64,000 nucleotides of DNA from Sphingomonas naasensis (lineage in GTDB: Bacteria > Pseudomonadota > Alphaproteobacteria > Sphingomonadales > Sphingomonadaceae), in NCBI RefSeq assembly GCF_004792695.1, contig NZ_SRXU01000008.1, positions 62,001 through 126,000 on the forward strand, read 5' to 3'. Numbering within the stretch: the stretch's first letter is position 1; every line of letters starts with the position of its first letter. The position numbers were made by a program, and so were the translations under genes. Of this stretch, positions 36,769 through 47,779 are shown in pieces. The notes below the pieces were generated by a model. It ran no database searches. It saw nothing but the letters and a program-made list of their open reading frames with translations, and was not told where the DNA came from.

Positions 36769-37620
36769 TTAGCCCTTCTTCTTGGCGTGACGCGAACGGA
36801 TGATCATCTTGTCCGTCGCCTTGTTGTGGCGGGTGCGCGCACCCTTGGTCGGCTTGCCCCACGGGGTGACCGGATGACGGCCGCCCGAGGTCCGGCCTTC
36901 ACCACCGCCGTGCGGGTGGTCGACCGGGTTCTTGGCAACGCCGCGGGTCAGCGGGCGAATGCCCTTCCAACGATTGCGGCCGGCCTTGCCGAGATTCTGG
37001 TTCTGGTTGTCGGGGTTCGACACCGCGCCGACCGTGCCCATGCAATTGCCATGGATGTAGCGCTGCTCGCCCGAGTTCAGACGGACGATGACCATGCCGC
37101 GGTCACGACCGACGACCTGCACATAGGTGCCGGCCGAACGGGCGATCTGACCACCCTTGCCCGGCTTCATCTCCACATTGTGGACGATGGTGCCGACCGG
37201 CATCGAGGCCAGTTCCATGGCATTGCCCGGCTTCACGTCGGTCTTCTTGCCCGCGATCACCTTGTCGCCGACCGCGAGACGCTGCGGCGCGATGATATAG
37301 GCCAGACGATCCTTGCCGTTCTCGTCGGCGCCGTAGTTCACGAGCGCGATGAAAGCGGTGCGGTTCGGGTCATACTCGATCCGCTCGACGGTGCCCTCGA
37401 CGTCCCACAGGCGGCGCTTGAAATCGACGATGCGATAGCGCTGCTTGTGACCGCCGGCGATGCCGCGCGAGGTCACGTGACCCTTGTTGTTGCGACCGCC
37501 GGTCTTGGTCTTGCCTTCGGTGAGACCCTTGACCGGACGACCCTTGTACAGGGCCGAGCGGTCGATCAGGATCAGCCCGCGGACGCCAGGCGACGTCGGG
37601 TTGTAGTTCTTGAGTGCCAT
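36769..37620 (-). CDS. rplB: 50S ribosomal protein L2
   Basis: L2 is one of the most conserved large-subunit proteins and is needed for subunit joining and peptidyl transferase activity. The 283-residue protein begins [20 protein letters not shown] and has the critical His region [20 protein letters not shown] near residue 230. It is slightly longer than E. coli L2 (273). Its start overlaps the rplW stop by one base. Confidence 0.98.
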   Translation of the reverse strand: MALKNYNPTSPGVRGLILIDRSALYKGRPVKGLTEGKTKTGGRNNKGHVTSRGIAGGHKQRYRIVDFKRRLWDVEGTVERIEYDPNRTAFIALVNYGADENGKDRLAYIIAPQRLAVGDKVIAGKKTDVKPGNAMELASMPVGTIVHNVEMKPGKGGQIARSAGTYVQVVGRDRGMVIVRLNSGEQRYIHGNCMGTVGAVSNPDNQNQNLGKAGRNRWKGIRPLTRGVAKNPVDHPHGGGEGRTSGGRHPVTPWGKPTKGARTRHNKATDKMIIRSRHAKKKG

Positions 37621-37940
37621 TACCCGTTCACTCCCGCGGTAACGTCAATCTGGTCGCCGTCGGCGAGCGTGACGATGGCCTTCTTCATGTCCGACCGCGT
37701 GTAGGGCTTGCCCTTCCAGCGCTTGGTCTTGCCCTTCTGGACGATCGTGTTGACGCCGGTGACCTTGACCGAGAACAGCGCCTCGACGGCAGCCTTGATC
37801 TCGGGCTTGGTGGCGTCGCCGGCGACCTTGAACACAACCGCGTTGTGCTCGGAGACCAGAGTCGACTTCTCGGTGATGTGCGGCGCGACGATCACGTCAT
37901 AGTGACGGTTGTCGATCGCGGCCTTCTGCTTCTTAGCCAT
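37620..37940 (-). CDS. rplW: 50S ribosomal protein L23
   Basis: L23 is at the tunnel exit and is the docking site of trigger factor and SRP. The 106-residue protein has the N-terminal [20 protein letters not shown] and the loop [20 protein letters not shown], typical of the family. It overlaps rplD by eight bases. Length is close to E. coli (100). Confidence 0.97.
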   Translation of the reverse strand: MAKKQKAAIDNRHYDVIVAPHITEKSTLVSEHNAVVFKVAGDATKPEIKAAVEALFSVKVTGVNTIVQKGKTKRWKGKPYTRSDMKKAIVTLADGDQIDVTAGVNG

Positions 37941-38547
37941 TGAAGCGCGCCTCCAGGCTCTCGACGGCAGCGCGGGTCAGGACCAGCGTGTCGTGCTTCA
38001 GGATGTCGTAGACGTTGGCGCCGACCGCCGGGAGGACGTTGACGCCCACCAGGTTGCGGGCCGCGAGGAAGCCGTTGCCGGCCTCGCCGTCGATCACCAG
38101 CGCGGTCTTGCCGGTGCCGAGCTTGGCGAACTGCGCCTTGAGCTCGGCGGTCTTGGCGGTGCCGAACGCGTCGAGGACGATCAGCGAGCCCGCCTTGGCA
38201 TGGCTCGACAGCGCCATCTTGAGGCCCAGCGCGCGGATCTTCTTGTTCAGCGACGGATTGAAGTCGCGGACGCGGGCGCCGTGCGCCTTACCACCGCCGA
38301 TGAACACCGGAGCGCGGCGATCGCCGTGACGGGCGGTACCGCCACCCTTCTGGCGGCCCCACTTCTTGCCGGTGCGGGCGACGTCGGCGCGCTCGCGAGT
38401 GCCGCGCGCCGTGGCGCGACGCTTTTCGAGCTGCCAGGTGACGACGCGATGCAGGATGTCGGCGCGCGGATCGAGACCGAAAATCTCGTCCTTGAGCTCG
38501 ATGTCGCCGCCAGCCTTGGCGTCGAGGGTTTGAACCTTGACCTTCAC
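37933..38547 (-). CDS. rplD: 50S ribosomal protein L4
   Basis: L4 helps assemble the large subunit; in E. coli it also attenuates the S10 operon. The 204-residue protein has [20 protein letters not shown] near residue 60, the extended loop that reaches the exit tunnel. It follows rplC by two bases and overlaps rplW by eight. Whether it regulates this operon is unknown because the leader differs from E. coli. Confidence 0.97.
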   Translation of the reverse strand: MKVKVQTLDAKAGGDIELKDEIFGLDPRADILHRVVTWQLEKRRATARGTRERADVARTGKKWGRQKGGGTARHGDRRAPVFIGGGKAHGARVRDFNPSLNKKIRALGLKMALSSHAKAGSLIVLDAFGTAKTAELKAQFAKLGTGKTALVIDGEAGNGFLAARNLVGVNVLPAVGANVYDILKHDTLVLTRAAVESLEARFNG

Positions 38548-38549
38548 GT

Positions 38550-39308
38550 TCAGCCCTCCTGGCCTTCGGTCGCCTCGGGAGCCTCGGTCACTTCAGCCGG
38601 GGTTTCCGCGGGGGCGGTGTCATTGTTGTTGGCGACCTGCTTGAGGCCGGCCGGGAACGGCGCGTCGGCGTGACGGGCAACCTTCACGCTGTCCTTGACG
38701 AACAGCCAGCCGCCCTTCGAGCCAGGGACCGAGCCCTTGACGAAGATCAGGCCGCGCTCGACGTCGGTGCCGACGATCTCGAGATTCTGCTGGGTGCGAT
38801 ACTTGTCGCCCATGTGGCCGGCCATCTTCTTGTTCTTGAAGACCTTGCCCGGATCCTGGCGCTGACCGGTCGAACCGAGCGAACGGTGCGAGACCGAGAC
38901 GCCGTGGGTGGCGCGCAGACCGCCGAAGCCCCAACGCTTCATGCCGCCCGCGAAGCCCTTGCCCTGGGTGCGACCCTGGATATCGACGAACTGGCCGGCG
39001 ACATAGTGGTCGGCCGAAATCTCGGCGCCCACTTCGAGCAGGCCGTCCGCGTCGACGCGGAATTCAGCGACAACCGCCTTGGGCTCGACTTCGGCCTTGC
39101 CGAAGTGGCCGCGCTGCGGCTTGGCGACGTTCTTGCTCTTCGCCGTGCCGGCGCCGAGCTGGACGGCGGTGTAGCCGTCACGATCCTTTTCGCGGATGGA
39201 AACGACCTGCAAGCCTTCGAGCGCCAGGACGGTAACCGGCACGTGGCGGCCGTCGTCCTGGAACAGGCGGGTCATCCCCAACTTCTTCGCGATCACGCCA
39301 GTGCGCAT
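38550..39308 (-). CDS. rplC: 50S ribosomal protein L3 with acidic C-terminal tail
   Basis: L3 starts 50S assembly. The 252-residue protein begins [20 protein letters not shown] and has the [20 protein letters not shown] loop near residue 145. It is about 40 residues longer than E. coli L3; the extra C-terminal tail is Ala/Pro/Thr/Glu-rich ([20 protein letters not shown]). ATG 39308 was chosen by homology over an upstream Met at 39347. A 383-base gap separates it from rpsJ. Confidence 0.97.
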   Translation of the reverse strand: MRTGVIAKKLGMTRLFQDDGRHVPVTVLALEGLQVVSIREKDRDGYTAVQLGAGTAKSKNVAKPQRGHFGKAEVEPKAVVAEFRVDADGLLEVGAEISADHYVAGQFVDIQGRTQGKGFAGGMKRWGFGGLRATHGVSVSHRSLGSTGQRQDPGKVFKNKKMAGHMGDKYRTQQNLEIVGTDVERGLIFVKGSVPGSKGGWLFVKDSVKVARHADAPFPAGLKQVANNNDTAPAETPAEVTEAPEATEGQEG

Positions 39309-39691
39309 GATCCACTCACTCCCATACAGAGGCACCCGCGGGACCATTCCCCCGGGTGCGTGCCTCAGCCCAAAAATCGATGCGAGCCCCCGTCCGGGCT
39401 GACCCCTTCCCGAAGGAAGGAAGACGGGGGACGCAGGCCCGGTTCTCCGAAGAGGCCGGCGGTATCCCTATCGCGATATGAGTGCGCCCGTGGCGCCCTC
39501 CGGTTCCTTGCTTTGGATCGGGATCGATCCGGTGGAGGAACCTGGCGAATCCCCTGAAGGGAATCGCGAATCTCGTGTGGAGGCGCGCCTTTACGTTAGC
39601 AGCGCTTCCCTGTCCACCCCTTCACCTGCGATCCCGTGCGGGAATGCGTCGGAAAGAGAAAGCCCCCGCTTTCGCGAGGGCCTCAGCCGGC
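39309..39691. other. Spacer between rpsJ and rplC
   Basis: No gene is visible in these 383 bases. A GNRA-capped terminator-like hairpin (39662-39681) follows rpsJ. Short inverted repeats, including atcgggatcgat and tatcgcgata, lie further on. rplC probably needs a promoter here, but I could not identify one with confidence. Confidence 0.5.
39655..39681 (-). terminator. Hairpin terminator after rpsJ
   Basis: On the minus strand an 8-bp stem GCCCTCGC-GAAA-GCGGGGGC (39662-39681, one T-G pair) with a GNRA tetraloop is followed by TTTCTCTTTCC. It lies about ten bases after the rpsJ stop. Confidence 0.65.
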
Positions 39692-40003
39692 TCAGGCCAG
39701 CTTGATCTCGACGTCGACGCCGGCGGCGAGGTCCAGCTTCATCAGCGCGTCGACCGTCTGCGGGGTCGGCTGCACGATGTCGAGCATGCGCTTGTAGGTG
39801 CGCGTCTCGAACTGCTCGCGCGACTTCTTGTCGATGTGCGGGCCGCGGTTGACGGTGAACTTGTCGATGTGAGTCGGCAGCGGGATGGGGCCACGGATGA
39901 GTGCGCCGGTGCGTCGGGCGGTGTCGGCGATGTCGCCGGCGGCCTGATCGAGCACGCGATGGTCGAACGCCTTCAGGCGAATGCGGATATTCTGCGTTTC
40001 CAT
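39692..40003 (-). CDS. rpsJ: 30S ribosomal protein S10
   Basis: S10 lies in the head of the small subunit and, with NusB, acts in antitermination. The 103-residue protein has [20 protein letters not shown] at the start and [20 protein letters not shown] near residue 37, both invariant. It is between tuf and rplC but flanked on both sides by terminator-like hairpins. Confidence 0.97.
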   Translation of the reverse strand: METQNIRIRLKAFDHRVLDQAAGDIADTARRTGALIRGPIPLPTHIDKFTVNRGPHIDKKSREQFETRTYKRMLDIVQPTPQTVDALMKLDLAAGVDVEIKLA

Positions 40004-40093
40004 GGTCCTACCGATGCGAAAGAGCGGGCCTCGTACTCGAGGCTCTTGCTGTTAAACCCAAAACCGGAGGCGCGCCCTTACAGCGCCCCTCAT

Positions 40094-40137
40094 AAAAAGG
40101 CAACCGCCCGGCACCCCTTTTTTGGGGTACCGGGCGG
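40094..40137 (-). terminator. Strong rho-independent terminator after tuf
   Basis: Perfect-looking stem CCGCCCGGTACCCC/GGGGTGCCGGGCGG (40104-40117 and 40124-40137, one mismatch) with an A6 loop on the minus strand, followed by GTTGCC and then TTTTT (40094-40098). It lies just after the tuf stop, before rpsJ. Confidence 0.85.
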
Positions 40138-40156
40138 CTGTTTGTCCTCGATTAGC

Positions 40157-41353
<1,197 letters not shown>

Positions 41354-41434
41354 TGTTTCCCTACCTTCTGATTCAAATTTCCCGGACCGCCAGGGGACTC
41401 GCGAGAAGGCGGCCCCATAGCGGTTGATTTCGCG

Positions 41435-43528
<2,094 letters not shown>

Positions 43529-43594
43529 GATCGTTGCTTCCTTAGCGATGTGGGGAGCCGGCCGTGCCGACTCCCCACGATATAGTTACGATTT

Positions 43595-44065
43595 TTACCA
43601 GCGGTAGTGGCTGAAGGCGCGGTTCGCTTCGGCCATACGATGGGTGTCTTCGCGCTTCTTGACCGCGTTGCCGCGGTTGTTCGAGGCGTCGAGCAGCTCG
43701 CCCGAGAGGCGGGCCGACATGGTGTGCTCGCTGCGATTGCGCGCCGACGAGATCAGCCAGCGGATCGCAAGCGCCTGGGCGCGCTCGGGGCGCACCTCGA
43801 CCGGAACCTGATAGGTCGCACCGCCGACGCGGCGGCTGCGGACCTCGATGCCCGGCTTGATGTTGTTGAGCGCTTCGTGGAACACCGAGAGCGGGTCCTT
43901 CTTGGCGCGCTGCTCGACGGTTTCGAGCGCCGAGTAGACGATGTTCTCGGCGACGGACTTCTTGCCGTCCAGCATCACCGAGTTCATGAACTTCGAAAGG
44001 ACCTGATCGCCATAGACGGGATCAGGCAGGATTTCCCGCTTTTCGGGACGACGACGACGAGCCAT
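43595..44065 (-). CDS. rpsG: 30S ribosomal protein S7
   Basis: S7 is the main assembly protein of the 30S head and, in E. coli, autoregulates str. The 156-residue protein begins [20 protein letters not shown] and has the end [20 protein letters not shown], both diagnostic. It lies between rpsL (61 bases) and fusA (66 bases). The rpsL-rpsG spacer contains a ccgg-rich imperfect hairpin that could be a control site. Confidence 0.97.
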   Translation of the reverse strand: MARRRRPEKREILPDPVYGDQVLSKFMNSVMLDGKKSVAENIVYSALETVEQRAKKDPLSVFHEALNNIKPGIEVRSRRVGGATYQVPVEVRPERAQALAIRWLISSARNRSEHTMSARLSGELLDASNNRGNAVKKREDTHRMAEANRAFSHYRW

Positions 44066-44126
44066 CTTGAACTTCCTTCTAAAACTTCAGCCGGTTCCGG
44101 AACACGTCCGGGGCTTACTATGGCTG

Positions 44127-44498
44127 TTACTTCGGACGCTTGGCGCCGTACTTCGAACGCGACTGGCGGCGATCCTTGACGCCCTGCGTGTCGAGCACGC
44201 CGCGGAGCACGTGGTAGCGCACGCCCGGAAGGTCGCGCACACGGCCGCCGCGGATCAGGACCACCGAGTGCTCCTGCAGGTTGTGGCCCTCGCCCGGAAT
44301 GTAGCTGATGACTTCGCGCTGGTTCGTCAGGCGGACCTTGGCCACCTTGCGCAGCGCCGAGTTCGGCTTCTTCGGGGTCGTGGTGTAAACACGGGTGCAG
44401 ACGCCGCGCTTCTGCGGGTTCTGCTCCATCGCAGGGACCTTCGACTTGGCCTTCTGCGGTTCGCGGCCCTTGCGGACCAGCTGGTTGATCGTCGGCAT
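44127..44498 (-). CDS. rpsL: 30S ribosomal protein S12 with Arg at position 88
   Basis: S12 governs decoding accuracy and streptomycin binding. The 123-residue protein begins [15 protein letters not shown]; the conserved [13 protein letters not shown] segment keeps Lys43. Position 88, Lys in E. coli (RGGRVKDLPG), is Arg here ([10 protein letters not shown], codon CGC on the minus strand). Lys88Arg is a classical streptomycin-resistance change. ATG 44498 is fixed by homology; the frame open to 44708 is not. It is the first gene of the str operon. Confidence 0.97.
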   Translation of the reverse strand: MPTINQLVRKGREPQKAKSKVPAMEQNPQKRGVCTRVYTTTPKKPNSALRKVAKVRLTNQREVISYIPGEGHNLQEHSVVLIRGGRVRDLPGVRYHVLRGVLDTQGVKDRRQSRSKYGAKRPK

Positions 44499-44570
44499 GA
44501 AGCCCTTCACCTTTGTGTTACCGGATGATCCGGCGGTTACTTTGCGGGAGCCCAGACTCCAGAGAATACG

Positions 44571-44603
44571 AAAAGGCCCCGGGTGTCCTTGACCCCCCGG
44601 GCC
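44571..44603 (-). terminator. Terminator-like hairpin in the str leader
   Basis: On the minus strand GGCCCGGGGGG...ACACCCGGGGCC (44575-44603) is followed by TTTTC (44571-44574). It lies between the str promoter and rpsL, so it looks like a leader attenuator. Confidence 0.65.
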
Positions 44604-44679
44604 ATTGCGTCTCCAGCAACGTTCAGCTCTTTGTTCCGCAAGGCTTTGCGGCCGTGAGGCCTCTCGCGGAACGGGGGCG

Positions 44680-44708
44680 CCTATAGCGACGCAGGCGAGA
44701 ACGGTCAA
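44680..44708 (-). promoter_or_regulatory. Sigma-70-type promoter of the str operon
   Basis: On the minus strand -35 TTGACC (44703-44708) and -10 TATAGG (44680-44685) are spaced by exactly 17 bases. Transcription should start near 44673, giving a leader of about 175 bases before rpsL. Confidence 0.7.
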
Positions 44709-44918
44709 TGGGGCCGCCCTCTCGCAGGCGCGGCCGGCGCGGCACGGCCTCGGCGCTGGCGAGGGCCTCGGCGCGACGCCCCCGCGCCCCGATTCTCCGG
44801 CACCGCCACGGCCTGCGACGAAACGCCCCGTTAGCCCTGTTTTCGAGTCTCGGGACCCGCCGCGCTATGCTACGCAACCCCGCGCGGACGTCGAGTCCCG
44901 CGCTGGGGGAGTGAGCTA

Positions 44919-45347
44919 GTGTTCAGCAGCAACAAGAGTCGCGACGAACGTCCTTCGGCATCGGGCCAGGCGGGCAGCCGCGGGCGCGGCATGTTCTCGG
45001 TGATCGGTCCCGACATGGCGGTGACCGGCGACGTCCGCGCGACCGCCGACCTCCATATCGACGGCAACATCGAGGGCGACGTCCATTGCGGCAATCTCGT
45101 CCAGGGATCGGAGAGCCGCATCGTCGGGGGCGTCACAGCCGACACCGCGCGAATCGCCGGCACGATCGAAGGCAGCGTGCGCGTGCGGCACCTCACCGTC
45201 GAGCGTTCGGCGAAGATCATCGGCGATGTCGAATATGCCGACATCACGATCGAGAATGGCGGCCATGTCGACGGCCGACTCAAGCGCACCGCCGAGCCCG
45301 CGGCAGCAGGGCTGCACGCGGTGCCCACGCAGGAACAGGCGGCCTGA
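44919..45347 (+). CDS. Bactofilin (polymer-forming cytoskeletal protein)
   Basis: This 142-residue protein contains the bactofilin domain (DUF583): a short right-handed beta-helix with repeated blocks such as GDVRATADLHIDGNIEGDV and ARIAGTIEGSVRVRHL, flanked by disordered tails. Bactofilins polymerise into filaments or patches at the membrane and organise cell shape or stalks. The GTG start at 44919 has GGGGGAG eight bases upstream. The gene diverges from the str operon with a 420-base spacer. No M23 peptidase gene, a frequent partner, is adjacent. Confidence 0.9.
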   Translation: MFSSNKSRDERPSASGQAGSRGRGMFSVIGPDMAVTGDVRATADLHIDGNIEGDVHCGNLVQGSESRIVGGVTADTARIAGTIEGSVRVRHLTVERSAKIIGDVEYADITIENGGHVDGRLKRTAEPAAAGLHAVPTQEQAA

Positions 45348-45357
45348 TCCATCTCGC

Positions 45358-45386
45358 TGCCCTCTCCCCGCAAGCGGAGAGAGGGC
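45358..45386. repeat. Intergenic hairpin between convergent genes
   Basis: The sequence ccctctccccgcaagcggag (45359-45378) with agaggg forms an imperfect palindrome between bactofilin and the convergent DUF4142 gene. It may act as a bidirectional terminator. Confidence 0.5.
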
Positions 45387-45396
45387 GGGAGACGCC

Positions 45397-45978
45397 TTAC
45401 AGGCCCTTGATCCTGGTCAGATGCGCCTCGACCACCTTCTCGGCCTCGTTGGCGAAAGCCTTGAGCTCGGCGACGTCGCCGGTGGCGGCATAATCCTTGA
45501 CCGCCGCCAGCGCCTTTTCGTGCGCGGCGACCTGCTGGGTCTTGTAGGCGGTGTCGAACGCCGCGCCATCGGCCTTGCGGAGCGCCTCGAGATTGGCCTC
45601 CTGCTCGACGCTGAGCGCCGGATTGGGGGTGATCGCCGGGCTGGCCTTGGCGCCGGCGGCCTTGAGCTTGTCGGTCGAGGCGGTGTGATGCTCGACCATC
45701 AGCTTGCCGTAGTCCTTGAGCTTCTGGTCCTGCGCCTTTTCCTGCGCCAGCTTGCCGGCCTCGACTTCGTAATAGTCGCTGGCGCCGACTATGTCGGCGA
45801 AGGCCTGGCCGGGCGAGGCGGCGACGAGCGCGGCATTGTCGGCAGCATTGCCGTCGCCCGACATGTCCATCCCGGCCATGTTGTCGGTCGTCGCGGTGTT
45901 GGTCGCGCTATCGTTGCCGCCGCACGCGGCGAGCGCCAGCGCCGGGGCGAGCCCAAGGATCAGATAATGCGTCTTCAT
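45397..45978 (-). CDS. DUF4142 domain-containing lipoprotein
   Basis: This 193-residue protein has a lipobox LALAAC with Cys19. A Met/Asp/Asn-rich linker (MAGMDMSGDGN) is followed by the helical DUF4142 domain, a ferritin-like four-helix bundle with YYEVEAGKLAQEKAQDQKL near residue 66 and MVEHHTASTDKLKA near 95. DUF4142 proteins are periplasmic or outer-membrane-associated; function is not known. ATG 45978 was chosen; a longer frame overlaps the receptor gene region upstream and is not conserved. It is convergent with bactofilin. Confidence 0.88.
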   Translation of the reverse strand: MKTHYLILGLAPALALAACGGNDSATNTATTDNMAGMDMSGDGNAADNAALVAASPGQAFADIVGASDYYEVEAGKLAQEKAQDQKLKDYGKLMVEHHTASTDKLKAAGAKASPAITPNPALSVEQEANLEALRKADGAAFDTAYKTQQVAAHEKALAAVKDYAATGDVAELKAFANEAEKVVEAHLTRIKGL

Positions 45979-46057
45979 GCAGGCGTCCTCCTCGGGGTGG
46001 CTCAACGCCGCCCGATTGCCGCCGTTCCGCTTTCCCAATGAGAATGCGCCGGAATTT

Positions 46058-47371
46058 TCAGGCGGCGCGGAGCTCGGCGAGGAAGCCCTGCAGTTCGTGC
46101 GACAGCGCGGCTGCACCCTGCTGAAGCTTGGCCGCGACGCCGCGCATCCCGTTCGCGCTCGTCGAGGCGACGCCCGAAGTCTCGCCGATCGCCTCGACCT
46201 CGTGGCGGATCGCCGTGCTCGCGCCGACCGCCTCCTCGACATTGCGCGCGATGGTGTGCGTGGCCGTTTCCTGCGCCACCACCGCCGCCTGCACCCCGCC
46301 GGCGAGATCGACCATCGCCGCGATCGCCTCCTCGACTTGCGCATGGCCCGCGGTGACCTCGTCGATGCCGCGGCGGATGTCGGCGACATGCGCGGCGATC
46401 CGCCCCGCGGCGACGCCGGTCTGGCTCGACAGCTGCTTCACTTCGTTGGCGACCACGGTGAACCCCCTCCCCGCCTCGCCGGCGCGCGCCGCCTCGATCG
46501 TCGCGTTGAGCGCGAGCAGATTCACCTGGCCGGCGATGTCGCTGATCAGCGCGATCACCGAATCGATCGTCTGCGCGGTGCGGTGGAGCTCGCGGGTCCG
46601 CACGCTGCCGAGACGGACCAGCGCGGAGACCTTGCCCGCCGCCGCCTCGGCCGCTTCGGTATTGCGCTCGACACAGGTCAGCGCCGTCGCCAGCTCGCGG
46701 CCGCGCGCCGCGATCTCGCGCATATTGTCGCTCGTCTGCGAGGCGGCCGAGGCGACCGCGACCGCGCGATTGCCGACTTCGGCGGCGCGGTCGGCGCTCG
46801 ACGCGGCGCTGTGCTGGAGCTCGGCGGAGAGACTGCCCAGCGCCCGGGCGAGCGCGGCGACCTCGCCTTCGAACCGTTCGCTGGCGCGCTCGATCCGCTC
46901 GGCCCGCGCCACCCGGCTGGCGGCGTTGCTGCGCTCATACTCGGCGGCGAGATGGAGCAGCCGGCGATTCCCGATCACCCCGGCGAGCTTGCCCGCACGC
47001 GTGAGGATCATACCCTCGCTGCCGTTCGCGCTGCGATAGGCGTGGATCAGCGCGCCGATGTCCGCGCTGATCTCGGCCACCGGGCAGGTGCGGACATGGC
47101 GCACCACGCCGTGCCCGAAATAGGGATTGCGCAGCAGCGCATGGCCGAACGGATTGAGCAGCAGCCGCCGCACGTCCTTCTCGAAGATCGCGCCGACCGG
47201 GCGTCGCGCTTCGTCGACCACCGGCATCAGCCGCACATCGGTGTCCGAGTTGAACAGATCGATCGCCTTGAACAGCGAATCGTCGAGCAGGAGCCACGGC
47301 GGATCCGCCTCGGCGGCGGTGAGCCAGCCCGGATTCGGTGCCGGCTGGAGCGAGGAAGTTGCGACCTTCAT
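46058..47371 (-). CDS. Soluble methyl-accepting chemotaxis-type receptor with CBS-like N-terminus
   Basis: This 437-residue protein has no membrane helix. Residues about 20-150 form a CBS-like sensory region ([20 protein letters not shown] and [16 protein letters not shown]). The rest is a long coiled-coil signalling domain with the MCP hairpin [20 protein letters not shown] and [19 protein letters not shown] near residue 300. Such proteins signal through CheA/CheW to motility or other pathways. No che gene is nearby. ATG 47371 (MKVATSSLQ) was chosen; a longer frame is only antisense to the riboswitch and btuB. Confidence 0.88.
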   Translation of the reverse strand: MKVATSSLQPAPNPGWLTAAEADPPWLLLDDSLFKAIDLFNSDTDVRLMPVVDEARRPVGAIFEKDVRRLLLNPFGHALLRNPYFGHGVVRHVRTCPVAEISADIGALIHAYRSANGSEGMILTRAGKLAGVIGNRRLLHLAAEYERSNAASRVARAERIERASERFEGEVAALARALGSLSAELQHSAASSADRAAEVGNRAVAVASAASQTSDNMREIAARGRELATALTCVERNTEAAEAAAGKVSALVRLGSVRTRELHRTAQTIDSVIALISDIAGQVNLLALNATIEAARAGEAGRGFTVVANEVKQLSSQTGVAAGRIAAHVADIRRGIDEVTAGHAQVEEAIAAMVDLAGGVQAAVVAQETATHTIARNVEEAVGASTAIRHEVEAIGETSGVASTSANGMRGVAAKLQQGAAALSHELQGFLAELRAA

Positions 47372-47479
47372 GGCGCCCGTGCCTAGGGCTCGGTGGTAAA
47401 GGCGAGCTTCACCGTTGGTTACACCTGCGTGACAATCGAAATTTTTTCGCAGTTGCAGCGAATGCATGTCGCGCGTAGA

Positions 47480-47665
47480 GGCGCCGCCGTGACGGGTGTC
47501 CCCGCAAGGGGATGAAAATGGGAACTCGGTTCGAACCCGAGGCTGCCCCCGCAACTGTAACCGGCGAGCGTTCGCGCCATCATGCCACTGGAGCACATCC
47601 GGGAAGGCGGCGCGCATGTGAAGACCCGGGAGCCAGGAGACCTGCCAGTCGCAGTCGATTCCTTT
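47480..47665 (+). ncRNA. Cobalamin (AdoCbl-type) riboswitch
   Basis: The leader has the cobalamin riboswitch pattern: the ggtgtcccc segment, the atgaaaatgggaa element (47512-47524) followed by cccgcaactgtaa (47550-47562), and the B12-box agccaggagacctgcc (47631-47646). It precedes btuB by about 115 bases. The element is expected to repress the uptake operon when vitamin B12 is abundant. Exact borders are approximate. Confidence 0.92.
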
Positions 47666-47779
47666 GCGCGGGCGGGGTGCACCGGGCGAACGAGGGGCTA
47701 CCCTCGCGTGAGCGACACCGTTTAACCGGGTCGCCGCGCCAATTCCGGCAAGACGACCCCAGACGAAGGTGTCTTTGCC

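Larger units (their letters stand above)
44499..44918. other. Divergent regulatory region between rpsL and bactofilin
   Basis: These 420 bases contain no gene. They hold the minus-strand str promoter (44680-44708), its leader with two hairpins (gttccgc/gcggaac, about 44633-44672, and the terminator-like one at 44571-44603), and the upstream region of the bactofilin gene on the plus strand. Confidence 0.6.

Noticed and set aside
40004..40093. Promoter of rpsJ in the tuf-rpsJ spacer
   Set aside because: I searched the spacer but found no -35/-10 pair good enough to report.
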